From assembly GCA_947564465.1 (NCBI GenBank), contig CANOCV010000023.1, forward strand, positions 1 through 45,958: a stretch of DNA of 45,958 nucleotides. The letters run 5' to 3'. Positions 7,396 through 15,534 of the stretch are shown piece after piece. Below the pieces are notes generated by a model, which was given only the letters and a program-made list of their open reading frames with translations, ran no database searches and had not been told where the DNA came from. The DNA comes from an uncultured Roseburia sp. Lineage in GTDB: Bacteria > Bacillota > Clostridia > Lachnospirales > Lachnospiraceae. Numbering within the stretch: the first letter of the stretch is position 1; the number at the start of each line of letters is the position of its first letter. Both the position numbers and the translations under genes were made by a program.

Positions 7396-7599
7396 ATGAG
7401 AGAAGGAATCCATCCAGATTACCATCAGGCAACGGTAACCTGCAACTGCGGTAACACATTTGTAACTGGTTCTACCAAGGAGAATATCCACGTTGAAATC
7501 TGCTCGAAATGCCATCCGTTCTATACCGGACAGCAGAAGGCGGCACAGGCTCGTGGACGTATTGAACAGTTCAACAGAAAATATGGCATGAACAAATAA
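7396..7599 (+). CDS. rpmE: 50S ribosomal protein L31, zinc-binding type
   Basis: A 67-aa ribosomal protein at the subunit interface. It begins [10 protein letters not shown] as expected and keeps four zinc ligands: Cys16, Cys18, Cys36 and Cys39 (CNC...CSKC), so it is the C+ zinc form. The start at 7396 follows GAGAGGTG; an in-frame ATG at 7381 would overlap the RBS. It has its own promoter and is followed by an intrinsic hairpin. Confidence 0.97.
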   Translation: MREGIHPDYHQATVTCNCGNTFVTGSTKENIHVEICSKCHPFYTGQQKAAQARGRIEQFNRKYGMNK

Positions 7600-7620
7600 G
7601 AAGATGCAATGTGCAGGCGT

Positions 7621-7654
7621 AAGGTTGAGGTTAATGTAATCTCAACCTTTTTTT
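7621..7654 (+). terminator. Intrinsic terminator after rpmE
   Basis: A 9-bp stem AAGGTTGAG (7621-7629) / CTCAACCTT (7641-7649) with an 11-nt loop is followed by T7 (7648-7654). The U-run ends just before the RBS of the next gene, so termination may be partial. Confidence 0.75.
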
Positions 7655-7667
7655 GAAGAGGTTTTAT

Positions 7668-8582
7668 ATGAAATATTCAGGAATAGGCGGGCAGGCTGTG
7701 ATGGAAGGGGTCATGATGAAAAATCAGGACCGTTATGCCATCGCCGTGCGCAAACCGGATAAGGAAATTGCGGTGGAGGTCAGGGAGTACAGCTCTCCGA
7801 TGAAAAACAGAAAATTGAGAAACGCTCCCATTATCCGGGGGGTGTTAAATTTTATAGAGTCATTGGTGTTGGGAGTCTCCACACTGACGTTTTCTGCCTC
7901 TTTTTTTGAGGAGGATGAGCAGGAAGCAGGGATAGACGATGAGGCGAAAAAGAAAAAGGAAAACGCCCAGATGGGGTTTGCCGTGGTATTGTCTTTGGTG
8001 CTTGCAGTCGCAATATTTATGGTGCTGCCGTACTATCTGTCGCTGTTTTTTGACCGATATGTGTCTTCTCCGACGCTCTTAGCGCTTATAGAGGGGCTTA
8101 TCAGGCTTTTGATTTTTGTGGGTTATGTGCTTTTGATTTCCGCAATGGAGGATATAAGGCGCGTATTTATGTATCACGGCGCAGAGCACAAGTGCATTAA
8201 CTGTATTGAACACGGCATGGAGCTGACCGTCGAAAATGTAAGAAAAAGTTCCAGGCAGCATAAGCGCTGCGGAACAAGTTTTTTATTGTTTGTTTTGGTT
8301 TTAAGTATTGTCTTTTTTGCGTTTATCCGTATTGACAACAGATTGTTCAGGCTTCTGCTGCGAGTTCTTTTAATTCCTGTGATTGCCGGAATATCCTATG
8401 AGTTTATACGGCTTGCGGGAAGAAGTGAAAATGCGGTTGTAAATCTTTTGAGCAAACCGGGATTGTGGCTTCAGAACCTGACGACGAGAGAGCCGGATGA
8501 TTCTATGATTGAGGTGGGGATTGCCTCGGTGGAGGCTGTATTTGACTGGAAGGCATATTTAAAAGAAAATGATTTTGATTAG
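7668..8582 (+). CDS. DUF1385 (YqhQ-like) membrane protein
   Basis: A 304-aa protein of the DUF1385 family, which sits next to prmC/prfA in many Firmicutes. It opens with the family signature YSGIGGQAVMEGVMMKN. Hydrophobic helices follow at about residues 105-130 (GFAVVLSLVLAVAIFMVLPY), 145-165, 208-228 and 232-250. Between them are conserved polar blocks, MYHGAEHKCINCIEHG and SSRQHKRCGTSFLLF, whose His and Cys residues could bind metal. The biochemical role is unknown. The start at ATG 7668 is preceded by GAAGAGG; a TTG at 7653 is in frame but falls in the terminator. Confidence 0.92.
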   Translation: MKYSGIGGQAVMEGVMMKNQDRYAIAVRKPDKEIAVEVREYSSPMKNRKLRNAPIIRGVLNFIESLVLGVSTLTFSASFFEEDEQEAGIDDEAKKKKENAQMGFAVVLSLVLAVAIFMVLPYYLSLFFDRYVSSPTLLALIEGLIRLLIFVGYVLLISAMEDIRRVFMYHGAEHKCINCIEHGMELTVENVRKSSRQHKRCGTSFLLFVLVLSIVFFAFIRIDNRLFRLLLRVLLIPVIAGISYEFIRLAGRSENAVVNLLSKPGLWLQNLTTREPDDSMIEVGIASVEAVFDWKAYLKENDFD

Positions 8583-8599
8583 AAAGTCAGGATTGACAT

Positions 8600-9433
8600 A
8601 TGACATATCGAGAGGCGGTTGAATGGGGAACCGATATATTGTCGGAGGCAAAGATTGATAATCCGGATCTGGACGCATGGTATCTTTTGCAGATGGTATG
8701 CAAGATAGAGAGAAGTTTTTTTTACCTTCATGAGGAGAAGGAGCTGGATGGGGAGGAGCAGCGGGAATATGAAATTGCCGTAAAAAAGCGGGCGGAGCAT
8801 GTTCCGCTGCAGTATATTGTTGGAGTACAGGAATTTATGGGCCTGGCCTTTAAGGTGAATTCCAATGTACTGATTCCGAGACAGGATACGGAAACGCTTG
8901 TCGAGGAGGCCCTTAAAGTCTGTAAGAGCGGAATGAAAGTACTTGATGTATGCACCGGCTCCGGCTGTATTATCATAAGCCTGTTAAAAAACGCTCCGGG
9001 GATTGTCGGGACGGCGAGTGACATCTCTAAGCCGGCTCTGTTGGTGGCGAAGGAGAACGGAAGGGCGCATGAGGTGGATGTGGAGTGGATACGCAGTGAT
9101 CTGTTTGACAATATTACGGAGACTTACGATTTGATCGTATCTAACCCGCCGTATATTCCGACCTTGATGATTTCCGGTCTGATGCCGGAGGTGCGGGATT
9201 TTGAGCCGTTTGACGCTCTGGATGGGCGAGAAGACGGTCTGTATTTTTATCGCAGAATCATTGAGGAAAGCCGGGAGTACCTGAATCGGGATGGATACCT
9301 TTTGGTAGAAATAGGCTGTGACCAGGGGGAAGACGTGTCTTCTCTGATGTCGGAAAACGGTTTCGCAGAGGTGGAGATTATAAAAGACCTGTCGCATTTG
9401 GACAGGGTGGTGAAAGGAAAAAAATATGTTTGA
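8600..9433 (+). CDS. prmC: Release factor glutamine methyltransferase PrmC
   Basis: A 277-aa SAM-dependent enzyme that methylates the glutamine of the GGQ motif in class I release factors. The N-terminal helical RF-binding domain ends near residue 80 ([15 protein letters not shown]). The SAM loop is [16 protein letters not shown], and the catalytic signature is SNPPYIP. It overlaps by 8 nt its substrate gene prfA, the classic arrangement. Confidence 0.96.
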   Translation: MTYREAVEWGTDILSEAKIDNPDLDAWYLLQMVCKIERSFFYLHEEKELDGEEQREYEIAVKKRAEHVPLQYIVGVQEFMGLAFKVNSNVLIPRQDTETLVEEALKVCKSGMKVLDVCTGSGCIIISLLKNAPGIVGTASDISKPALLVAKENGRAHEVDVEWIRSDLFDNITETYDLIVSNPPYIPTLMISGLMPEVRDFEPFDALDGREDGLYFYRRIIEESREYLNRDGYLLVEIGCDQGEDVSSLMSENGFAEVEIIKDLSHLDRVVKGKKYV

Positions 9434-10499
9434 TAAATTAGAGGATTTGCTGATTCGTTATGAGGAGCTTATGAGTGAGCTGAGTGAGCCGGAGGTGGCG
9501 AATGACCCGAATCGTTTTCGCAAGCTGATGAAGGAGCAGAGCGATTTAACTCCGATTGTCGAGGCGTACAAGGAGTATAAGCAGAGCAAGCAAAACATTG
9601 AGGACTCTCTTGCGCTTTTAGAGGAAGAGACAGATGAGGAGATGAGGGAGCTTGCCAAGGAGGAGTTAAACGACTCTAAGGCCAAGGTAGAGGAATTGGA
9701 AGAAAAATTAAAGATTCTGCTGCTTCCGAAGGACCCGAATGACGATAAGAACGTGATTGTTGAGATCCGTGCGGGTGCGGGCGGCGATGAGGCCGCCTTG
9801 TTTGCGGCGGAAATTTATCGGATGTATGTACATTACGCGGATAACAAACGTTGGAAGGTTGAGCTGATGGAGTGTGAAGAGATTGGCATCGGCGGCATGA
9901 AAAGCGTTACGTTTATGATTAACGGACAGGGAGCCTATTCCGTCATGAAATACGAGTCCGGTGTGCATCGTGTGCAGCGTGTGCCGGAGACAGAGTCCGG
10001 CGGTCGTATCCATACATCGACCATTACGGTTGCAGTGATGCCGGAGGCTGAGGATGTGGATATTCAGATTGATGAAAAGGATATCCGTATTGATGTTATG
10101 CGCGCGTCCGGAAACGGCGGACAGTGTGTCAACACAACGGATTCGGCAGTCCGTTTAACGCATTATCCGACGGGGATCGTTATTTACAGCCAGACCGAGA
10201 AGTCGCAGCTTCAAAATAAGGAGAAGGCGTTTGCGCTGCTGCGCGCCAAGCTTTATGATATGGAGTGTCAGAAGCAGCATGATGCGGAAGCGGAGGCGAG
10301 AAGAAGCCAGATCGGAACGGGAGACCGCTCTGAGAAGATTCGTACCTACAATTTCCCGCAGGGGCGTGTGACAGACCATAGAATCAAGCTGACGCTGTAT
10401 AAGATTGACGAGATAATGAACGGGGCGATCCAGGAGATTTTGGATGCGTTGATTGCGGCGGACCAGGCGGCGAAGCTGGCGAATATGAATGAGGCTTAA
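9426..10499 (+). CDS. prfA: Peptide chain release factor 1
   Basis: A 357-aa class I release factor recognising UAA and UAG. The GGQ loop is present ([19 protein letters not shown], near residue 235). The codon-recognition tripeptide is PET in [18 protein letters not shown], the RF1 form (PxT) rather than the SPF of RF2. The N-terminal coiled coil is acidic ([20 protein letters not shown]). AAAGGA precedes the ATG. Translation is likely coupled to prmC. Confidence 0.97.
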   Translation: MFDKLEDLLIRYEELMSELSEPEVANDPNRFRKLMKEQSDLTPIVEAYKEYKQSKQNIEDSLALLEEETDEEMRELAKEELNDSKAKVEELEEKLKILLLPKDPNDDKNVIVEIRAGAGGDEAALFAAEIYRMYVHYADNKRWKVELMECEEIGIGGMKSVTFMINGQGAYSVMKYESGVHRVQRVPETESGGRIHTSTITVAVMPEAEDVDIQIDEKDIRIDVMRASGNGGQCVNTTDSAVRLTHYPTGIVIYSQTEKSQLQNKEKAFALLRAKLYDMECQKQHDAEAEARRSQIGTGDRSEKIRTYNFPQGRVTDHRIKLTLYKIDEIMNGAIQEILDALIAADQAAKLANMNEA

Positions 10500-10536
10500 A
10501 ATCGTCGATTTTGCCAGAAGCCGCACGGAGGAGGAA

Positions 10537-11730
10537 ATGATGAGGAAAACGAATTACATTTTGTTGCTGACGCTTGTTGTTGCCATGAGTTATTTTCTTT
10601 TTTGGGGAGGAGAGGCACAAGCGGCAGAAACAGATTTTTATAGGAAATATTCTGTGGAACCATTTGAGACAAAGGAAGATACGATGAAACTGGACGCCAA
10701 ATGCCAAATGACGGTTTCTGTGGACTGTCCGCATGTGTCATCCGATAATGGAAATGAAGCGGACCGGGACGGGTTCAAGACGGTTTATGTGTCAATAGAC
10801 GAGGAAGATAACGAGGTGTTTGAAGAGATTATAGACAGCTTTGGCATTACAAAAAAAACTGTGACACTACCGGCGGGGGAATATAGCTTGTATATTGAGG
10901 GTGATTTGAAATGTACGGTTACTCTTGCCGGAAAATATATTCCTGAAATATCGCCAAAGGAAATGACTTTGGAGGTTGGGAAGAGCAAAGCCCTCAAAGT
11001 AAGAGGTGTAAGTGAAGCAGTCAGATGGGAAAGTTCAAATAAATCAATTGCAACGGTTAGTAAAGAGGGAGTTGTAAAAGCCAAAAAGTCCGGAAAAGCT
11101 ATAATCACTGCTTCGTCTGGAGATAAAAAGCTTCAGTGCAAAGTTACAGTGAAAGTATCTTATAAGGAACTTTCGAAGAAGATGAAGGCGTTTGCAAAGA
11201 AAAATAAAAATTTTACTTTTCAGAATGTAAAGTATGTTTTGGATGAGAAGAAGTGCAGGCTGTACGGCAGAAAGGTATCAGAAACGAATATAGCGGAGAC
11301 ATGCGGTGTGATTACAGAAATGCAGCCCTACATTGAATTAAGGAAGTCCGGTAAGAAAACGGAATTGTGTCTTAAAATGGCTGTGCAGTTATGGAAAGTG
11401 TCATATAACGATGTAACGTTGTTGCTTTCCAATACGCAGTTTTCTACCTCTGACAGAAAGCTGAATCCTAAGTATGGCGGTGGTATAAGTGATATTAAGT
11501 ATGATTCTTATACAGGATGTAATATAGGTCATCTTAAAGCGGATTATACAATGTTCAAAATGAATGCAAAGTCCTTGAAGAAGTTTGAAGCAATGTTAAG
11601 ACAAAACTCACTGAAACTAAAGGCCAGGAACTATGAGGGTACAAGTTTCCAGGCGGGAGTTAATCCGGATGAAAGAAAGAATTGGAAAAAATTGCTAAAA
11701 GAGTATCGTACTTTATTAAAAGAGTTTTAA
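10537..11730 (+). CDS. Secreted protein with one Big_2 (Ig-like) domain
   Basis: About 397 aa. The N-terminus is a signal peptide (MRKTNYILLLTLVVAMSYFLFW, then GGEAQA with probable cleavage before AETD). A Big_2 domain spans about residues 140-210 (EMTLEVGKSKALKVRGVS, then SNKSIATVSKEGVVKAKKSG and KLQCKVTV). The rest is a lysine-rich region of about 180 residues that I do not recognise; it contains LKADYTMFKMNAKSLKKFE and no anchor motif. Tandem ATGs at 10537 and 10540 follow GGAGGAGG; an earlier in-frame ATG at 10489 lies inside prfA and would spoil the signal peptide. Function unknown; surface or extracellular location is inferred. Confidence 0.75.
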   Translation: MMRKTNYILLLTLVVAMSYFLFWGGEAQAAETDFYRKYSVEPFETKEDTMKLDAKCQMTVSVDCPHVSSDNGNEADRDGFKTVYVSIDEEDNEVFEEIIDSFGITKKTVTLPAGEYSLYIEGDLKCTVTLAGKYIPEISPKEMTLEVGKSKALKVRGVSEAVRWESSNKSIATVSKEGVVKAKKSGKAIITASSGDKKLQCKVTVKVSYKELSKKMKAFAKKNKNFTFQNVKYVLDEKKCRLYGRKVSETNIAETCGVITEMQPYIELRKSGKKTELCLKMAVQLWKVSYNDVTLLLSNTQFSTSDRKLNPKYGGGISDIKYDSYTGCNIGHLKADYTMFKMNAKSLKKFEAMLRQNSLKLKARNYEGTSFQAGVNPDERKNWKKLLKEYRTLLKEF

Positions 11731-11783
11731 CAGGTGTTTAAGCCGTATTAATGAAGAAGCTTAGAAGCTGCGGAGGAATCAGG

Positions 11784-12077
11784 ATGGAATTTATATATGG
11801 AAGCTTTAGTGTATTTCCGGTTATGTTTTTGCTTGTATTTTTGCTTATTATCGGGGTTTTTATTGCGGTCTTAGTGAAAGGGATAAGCACTTGGTATAAA
11901 AATAATAATTCGCCGCGTTTAACCGTAGCAGCAAAAATCGTATCAAAAAGAACGCATGTCTCGCATCATACTCATGCAGGTGCCGGTGATACGACCGGTT
12001 TTGGGAAGTTATCGTTTCAGGGAACAAGGTATTTATCATTTGAGCGCAGTGAAATATTTCGTGGTGACAATGCGTAA
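11784..12077 (+). pseudogene. DUF2500 family protein with internal deletion
   Basis: A 97-aa frame with a GGAGGAATCAGG RBS and one N-terminal membrane helix (FPVMFLLVFLLIIGVFIAVLV). It then shows the DUF2500 signature WYKNNNSPRLTVAAKIVSKR, VSHHTHAGAG and the family C-terminus KLSFQGTRYLSFER. The normal middle of the domain, a beta-rich stretch of about 40-50 residues between the His-rich segment and LAEGD-GxLxFQGTRY, is missing: DTTG is joined directly to FGKLSFQ in frame. The product would keep the membrane anchor but not a complete fold. The comparison rests on my recollection of the family, so the size of the gap is approximate. An assembly collapse cannot be excluded. Confidence 0.65.
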
Positions 12078-12181
12078 ATTTTTTAGATCCGTTCAATATT
12101 TATATTAGATGGGATATTATCATTGCGGAATATTTTGGGCTGTTCGGCCTGACGCAATTTAATAAATGAAGTGAAATAAGG

Positions 12182-12228
12182 CTGGAGCAAATCTGTTGCT
12201 GTCATACAGATTTGCTCCAGTTTTGTTG
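12182..12228 (+). terminator. Intrinsic terminator upstream of the sigma gene
   Basis: A perfect 15-bp stem (12182-12196 with 12206-12220, CTGGAGCAAATCTGT) and a 9-nt loop are followed by TTTTGTT. It insulates the sigma operon from upstream transcription. The 100 nt before it (12078-12181) hold nothing I can identify. Confidence 0.85.
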
Positions 12229-12270
12229 CCATGCATCCGGAGAAAGCTGCCGGTGGCAGGTTTTGTAAGT
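12221..12270 (+). repeat. 50-nt post-terminator element, copy 2
   Basis: It starts at the T-run of the preceding terminator and matches 2695-2646 (minus) at 45 of 50 positions with no gaps, including the 19-mer AAGCTGCCGGTGGCAGGTT. Here it lies between the terminator and the sigma promoter, so unlike copy 1 it need not be in the leader of the downstream gene. Confidence 0.75.
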
Positions 12271-12310
12271 ATAATATATAAAACCAAATTTTTGTATTTG
12301 CACTTCCGTC

Positions 12311-12345
12311 TGAAATGTTACATTTTCTGTTTTTCTGCTACTAAT
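12311..12345 (+). promoter_or_regulatory. Candidate ECF-type (autoregulated) promoter
   Basis: TGTTACATTTT (12316-12326) and GCTACTA (12337-12343) have the spacing and look of clostridial ECF promoters (TGTAAC-like -35, CGTC-like -10). No sigma-A consensus is evident at this spacing. This would make the sigma gene self-activating. Confidence 0.4.
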
Positions 12346-12364
12346 AGATAAAAGGAGGTGTATT

Positions 12365-12814
12365 ATGAATGAGTTTGAAGAATTATATATGCTCTATCAA
12401 AAAGACATATATAGTTTTTTGTTAAAGCTGACGGCATACGAAGATTCGCTGGCGGAAGAACTGACACAGGAAACTTTTTATCAGGCATTTCTTTCGCTGA
12501 AAAATTTTCGGGGAGAATGCGCCGTCAAAACATGGTTGTGCCAAATTGCAAAAAATACGTATTACAGGCATGTAAGAGAACAGGTGAAACAAACAAATAT
12601 CAAAACAAAGCTAAATGTCGGGCAAGGGGTAGAATCTGTCAGTACAGTGGTCGAGGAAAAGCAGATTGTTGTACATATCAAAAAAGTGATTGGAGAGCTG
12701 GACGAAAGAAATAAAAGCATTGTGGAATATCGTCTGTTCTGTCAATTGCCTTACAAAGAAATTGGCCGCCTGTTGGGAATAAGAGAAACGACAGTAAAGG
12801 TTCTTTTTTTTTAG
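12365..12814 (+). CDS. ECF sigma-70 family factor, frame broken at T9
   Basis: As read, a 149-aa protein preceded by AAAAGGAGG. Region 2 is clear (LYMLYQKDIYSFLLKLTAYE, ELTQETFYQAFLSLKNFRGE, VKTWLCQIAKNTYYRH). Region 4 starts at ELDERNKSIVEYRLF and LPYKEIGRLLGIRETTVKV, but the frame stops after KVLFF at a run of nine T. Removing one T restores FRAKKKIQDRLREEYGYEI with a stop at 12867-12869, the standard end for this type of factor. The intact product would be about 167 aa and its gene would overlap the anti-sigma start. The shorter protein lacks the end of the promoter -35 recognition helix. Transcriptional slippage, phase variation, a mutation or a sequencing error could each explain it. Confidence 0.8.
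   Translation: MNEFEELYMLYQKDIYSFLLKLTAYEDSLAEELTQETFYQAFLSLKNFRGECAVKTWLCQIAKNTYYRHVREQVKQTNIKTKLNVGQGVESVSTVVEEKQIVVHIKKVIGELDERNKSIVEYRLFCQLPYKEIGRLLGIRETTVKVLFF
12804..12812 (+). other. T9 frameshift/slippage site in sigma gene
   Basis: Nine consecutive T inside the codons for the recognition helix. With eight T the frame continues for 18 more codons to 12869; with nine T it ends at TAG 12812-12814. The extra-frame residues clearly belong to the family. Confidence 0.8.
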
Positions 12815-12858
12815 GGCGAAGAAAAAAATACAAGATCGGTTACGGGAGGAATATGGAT

Positions 12859-13647
12859 ATGAAATATAAGTGTGATATGATAAAGGATCTGATGCCGCTT
12901 TTGATTGATAAATCGGCGACAGAAGCAAGTGAAAGGGCCGTGATAGAGCATATGTCTGAATGCAGCGGCTGTGAAAAATATTACGCCTTGTTAAGTAAGG
13001 ATATTGTGATTGGGACAGATAGGGGTGAATTGGAAAATAGGTATGTACTTTTGGCGAAGAAACTTCGAAAAAGAAATATTATCATGCGATTGTTGGTTAT
13101 CATTTTACTTTCTGCAAGTGTCTTTTTGAGTATAAATTATGCGGAAGGGTATCGTATCGATCCGCAAAAAGCGGCGGATATCAGCGGCAGATTAAATTAT
13201 AAATCAAAGGTATTAGGGTACTATGAATGGGAAGATAAGAACTTTTATATTTATGATAGTTACAGCTGCTATGACGTAGTTTTGGTAGACAGAACATGGC
13301 ATGGATGGAAGGTTACGGATACTTGTTTGAGTTGGCCGAAATGGTATGATGAGAATGCCGGGATAGAAATGGCGGGTTATTTATATCATTGGTCGGATAA
13401 TAAGGGGATTCAATTATTTTCGTTTATCGTAAGGGACGACAGAGTGGAAAAAGTAGAGGTGACGGTTTTTAATGAGACAAAAGAAGCAGATGTAGTAAAT
13501 ACAGATGAGCTTATATTGCTTACGTTTGAAAACACGAATATGGATATAGACAATACGGCTGCGGCGACCGCGTATGATGCGGATGGTAAACCTCTCTATA
13601 AATTAGAGGAGCAAAAAGGTTATTGGACCTGGGTTCCCATAGAGTAG
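12859..13647 (+). CDS. Membrane anti-sigma factor with zinc-finger-like N-terminus
   Basis: About 262 aa. The N-terminus KYKCDMIKDLMPLLIDKSA, followed by VIEHMSECSGCEKYY, is the anti-sigma ZAS/zf-HC2 pattern (His-x3-Cys-x2-Cys), which binds and holds an ECF sigma. One membrane helix follows at about residues 75-97 (NIIMRLLVIILLSASVFLSI). The C-terminal 165 residues lie outside the membrane and are rich in Trp and Tyr; I do not recognise the fold, and it probably senses the signal. The start at 12859 has GGGAGGA 8 nt upstream; an ATG at 12853 is also in frame. It overlaps the restored sigma frame, so translation would be coupled. Confidence 0.8.
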   Translation: MKYKCDMIKDLMPLLIDKSATEASERAVIEHMSECSGCEKYYALLSKDIVIGTDRGELENRYVLLAKKLRKRNIIMRLLVIILLSASVFLSINYAEGYRIDPQKAADISGRLNYKSKVLGYYEWEDKNFYIYDSYSCYDVVLVDRTWHGWKVTDTCLSWPKWYDENAGIEMAGYLYHWSDNKGIQLFSFIVRDDRVEKVEVTVFNETKEADVVNTDELILLTFENTNMDIDNTAAATAYDADGKPLYKLEEQKGYWTWVPIE

Positions 13648-13664
13648 ACGAGTAAAAAAGCCAT

Positions 13665-13693
13665 TTGATTTGAACGTGACGACATAGTATAAT
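13665..13693 (+). promoter_or_regulatory. Promoter of the GH5 gene
   Basis: TTGATT (13665-13670) and TATAAT (13688-13693) with a 17-nt spacer, starting 18 nt after the anti-sigma stop. Confidence 0.6.
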
Positions 13694-13739
13694 AGACAAA
13701 AGAACAGGGTATTTCAGAATGAAGGGAACGGGTATAAGT

Positions 13740-14732
13740 ATGAAAAAAAGTAAAAAGTGGTTAGGTCTGGTCGGCCTTTTGGCAATCGTGTTAACCATTG
13801 CCCTGAGTGCGTCGCCGGTTCATGCGGCAAAGCTTCCGGCCTTGAAGGTGAAGGGAACTCAGCTGGTAAACGCAAAGGGAAAGCCGGTGCAGTTAAAGGG
13901 CGTAAGCACGCATGGCCTTTCCTGGTTTCCGGAGTATGTGAACCAGGATGCATTCAACCATATGAAAAAGAAGTGGAAAATCAATGCGGTACGCCTGGCG
14001 CTTTATACCGGCGAGTATAACGGCTATTGTACGGGAGATGCTGACAATCGCAGGGCATTGGAGAAAAAGATTGACGACGGGGTGCGCTATGCCACAAAGG
14101 CAGGCCTCTATGTGATCATAGACTGGCATATCTTAAGCGACGGCAATCCTCAAACGTACGAAAAGCAGTCGCTTGCCTTTTTTAAGAAGATTGCGTCGAA
14201 ATACAAAAAGCATACGAATGTGATCTATGAAATCTGCAATGAGCCAAATGGCGGAACATCTTGGGAGACCATAAAAAAATATGCCAAAAAGGTGGTAAAG
14301 GCAATTCGGGCGAGAGATAAGAACGCAGTTATTCTGATTGGTACGCCGAATTGGTCGCAGGATGTTGACGCTGCGGCGGACAGTCCGATAAAAGGGTACA
14401 AAAATCTGATGTATGTTCTGCATTTTTATGCGGGGACTCACGGTGAATGGCTGCGGGAAAAGGCAAAGACAGCCTTAGAAAAGGGACTTCCCCTGTTTGT
14501 GTCGGAATTTGGAATTTCTGATGCGTCCGGCAACGGAGGACTGAACAAAAAAGAGGGAAATGAGTGGATGAAATTTCTGAGGAAGAATAAGATCAGCTAC
14601 ATAGGATGGAATCTGTCTAATAAAGAAGAGAGCAGTGCATTGATAAAAAGTACCTGTAAAAAGACATCGGGGTGGAAGAATACAAATCTTACCCCATGGG
14701 GAAAATGGCTTTTAAAGCAGCTTAAAAAGTAA
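13740..14732 (+). CDS. Secreted glycoside hydrolase family 5 endoglucanase
   Basis: About 330 aa, a single-domain GH5 enzyme, probably acting on beta-1,4-glucans. A signal peptide (KKWLGLVGLLAIVLTIALSA, cleaved after VHA) precedes the barrel. The start motif LKVKGTQLVNAKGKPVQLKG with GVSTHGLSWF is typical of the cellulase-like GH5 branch. The acid/base Glu168 sits in YEICNEPNGG and the nucleophile Glu256 in FVSEFGIS. IDWHILSDGNP and VLHFYAGTH supply other active-site residues. There is no binding module or anchor. The start at 13740 (MKKSKKW) gives a standard signal peptide; an ATG at 13719 would add seven residues. It has its own promoter and terminator. Confidence 0.92.
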   Translation: MKKSKKWLGLVGLLAIVLTIALSASPVHAAKLPALKVKGTQLVNAKGKPVQLKGVSTHGLSWFPEYVNQDAFNHMKKKWKINAVRLALYTGEYNGYCTGDADNRRALEKKIDDGVRYATKAGLYVIIDWHILSDGNPQTYEKQSLAFFKKIASKYKKHTNVIYEICNEPNGGTSWETIKKYAKKVVKAIRARDKNAVILIGTPNWSQDVDAAADSPIKGYKNLMYVLHFYAGTHGEWLREKAKTALEKGLPLFVSEFGISDASGNGGLNKKEGNEWMKFLRKNKISYIGWNLSNKEESSALIKSTCKKTSGWKNTNLTPWGKWLLKQLKK

Positions 14733-14740
14733 GCATATAC

Positions 14741-14770
14741 AAGTCCCGGTCATCTGACTGGGACTTTCTT
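14741..14770. terminator. Bidirectional terminator between GH5 and DUF305 genes
   Basis: The inverted repeat AAGTCCC...GGGACTT (14741-14766, extended inside by GTCA/TGAC) is followed by TTTCTTT on the plus strand. It serves the GH5 gene and, in the other direction, probably the convergent DUF305 gene whose stop codon abuts it. Confidence 0.7.
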
Positions 14771-15339
14771 TAACAGCCGATATACTGCAGGAGATGCTGC
14801 ATTTTAATTACGCCTCGCTGCTGCGAAATAATGATGGCATTTAGGATGGGCTTTAGTTCGGGGCAAATCGGATATTGCAGAGTCGTTTCGGACATCTCAA
14901 TGGCGCCCATGTGATGCGGGATCATTTCCCACATGAAATCGCAGTTGATTTGATTGGCGGCGCGGGCGTTTCTCATGTTAGAAAACATTTCCTGCATAAT
15001 TTCATTCATACTGTGCTGATATAGCCATAAATCCTGTTTTGAGTTGCGGCAGTTTTCGCACGAAGATTCAATTTTACGCATATTTTCAATGCTTTTTGTC
15101 TGTTCGGTGATGATTCCGGAAGCAATGCTTTCTAAAGGCTTGTTTTTTGTATATTTCAAAATGTTCTGTGACATCTTGATTGCGGCCCGGTGATGCGGGA
15201 TCATCTGTGTAATAAAATTGTGGGATATGCTTTCTGTCAAATCGGCGCTTTTCATATTTCGAATCATTTCATCTAAAATACAGTAATAATGTTCAAGATA
15301 AATTTTTGTGGGATTGTTGAATTTGTTTTGTCTGCTCAT
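14770..15339 (-). CDS. DUF305 family protein with two repeats
   Basis: A 189-aa protein built of two DUF305 four-helix (ferritin-like) units. Each has the family motif MIPHH with a following Met/Glu-containing helix: MIPHHRAAIKMSQNIL at residues 46-61 and MIPHHMGAIEMSETTL at 139-154. A CENC pair (residues 94-97) lies between them. DUF305 proteins are often linked to metal, especially copper, handling, but no signal peptide or metal-transport gene is present here, so the role is uncertain. GGAGG lies 7 nt before the ATG at 15339. Confidence 0.85.
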   Translation of the reverse strand: MSRQNKFNNPTKIYLEHYYCILDEMIRNMKSADLTESISHNFITQMIPHHRAAIKMSQNILKYTKNKPLESIASGIITEQTKSIENMRKIESSCENCRNSKQDLWLYQHSMNEIMQEMFSNMRNARAANQINCDFMWEMIPHHMGAIEMSETTLQYPICPELKPILNAIIISQQRGVIKMQHLLQYIGC

Positions 15340-15465
15340 AATCTGCCTCCTCAATAATAATATATGTGATGAAAGCGTCGGAGGTTACGGTCGCATAATG
15401 CTTTGGGAAAAGCACAAAAAAAATCTAAAAAAAACAAAGAAATTCAAACGAAGCGTCCGAATTAA

Positions 15466-15474
15466 TGTTATAAT
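15466..15474 (+). promoter_or_regulatory. Extended -10 promoter of the GH18 gene
   Basis: TGTTATAAT (15466-15474) is an extended -10 element; no good -35 is present at 17 nt. It lies about 60 nt before the coding start. Confidence 0.5.
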
Positions 15475-15534
15475 GAAATATGTTGGAAAATAATGTGATT
15501 TAGGAGAGGGATTAAAAAAGAAAGGATGTTTAAG

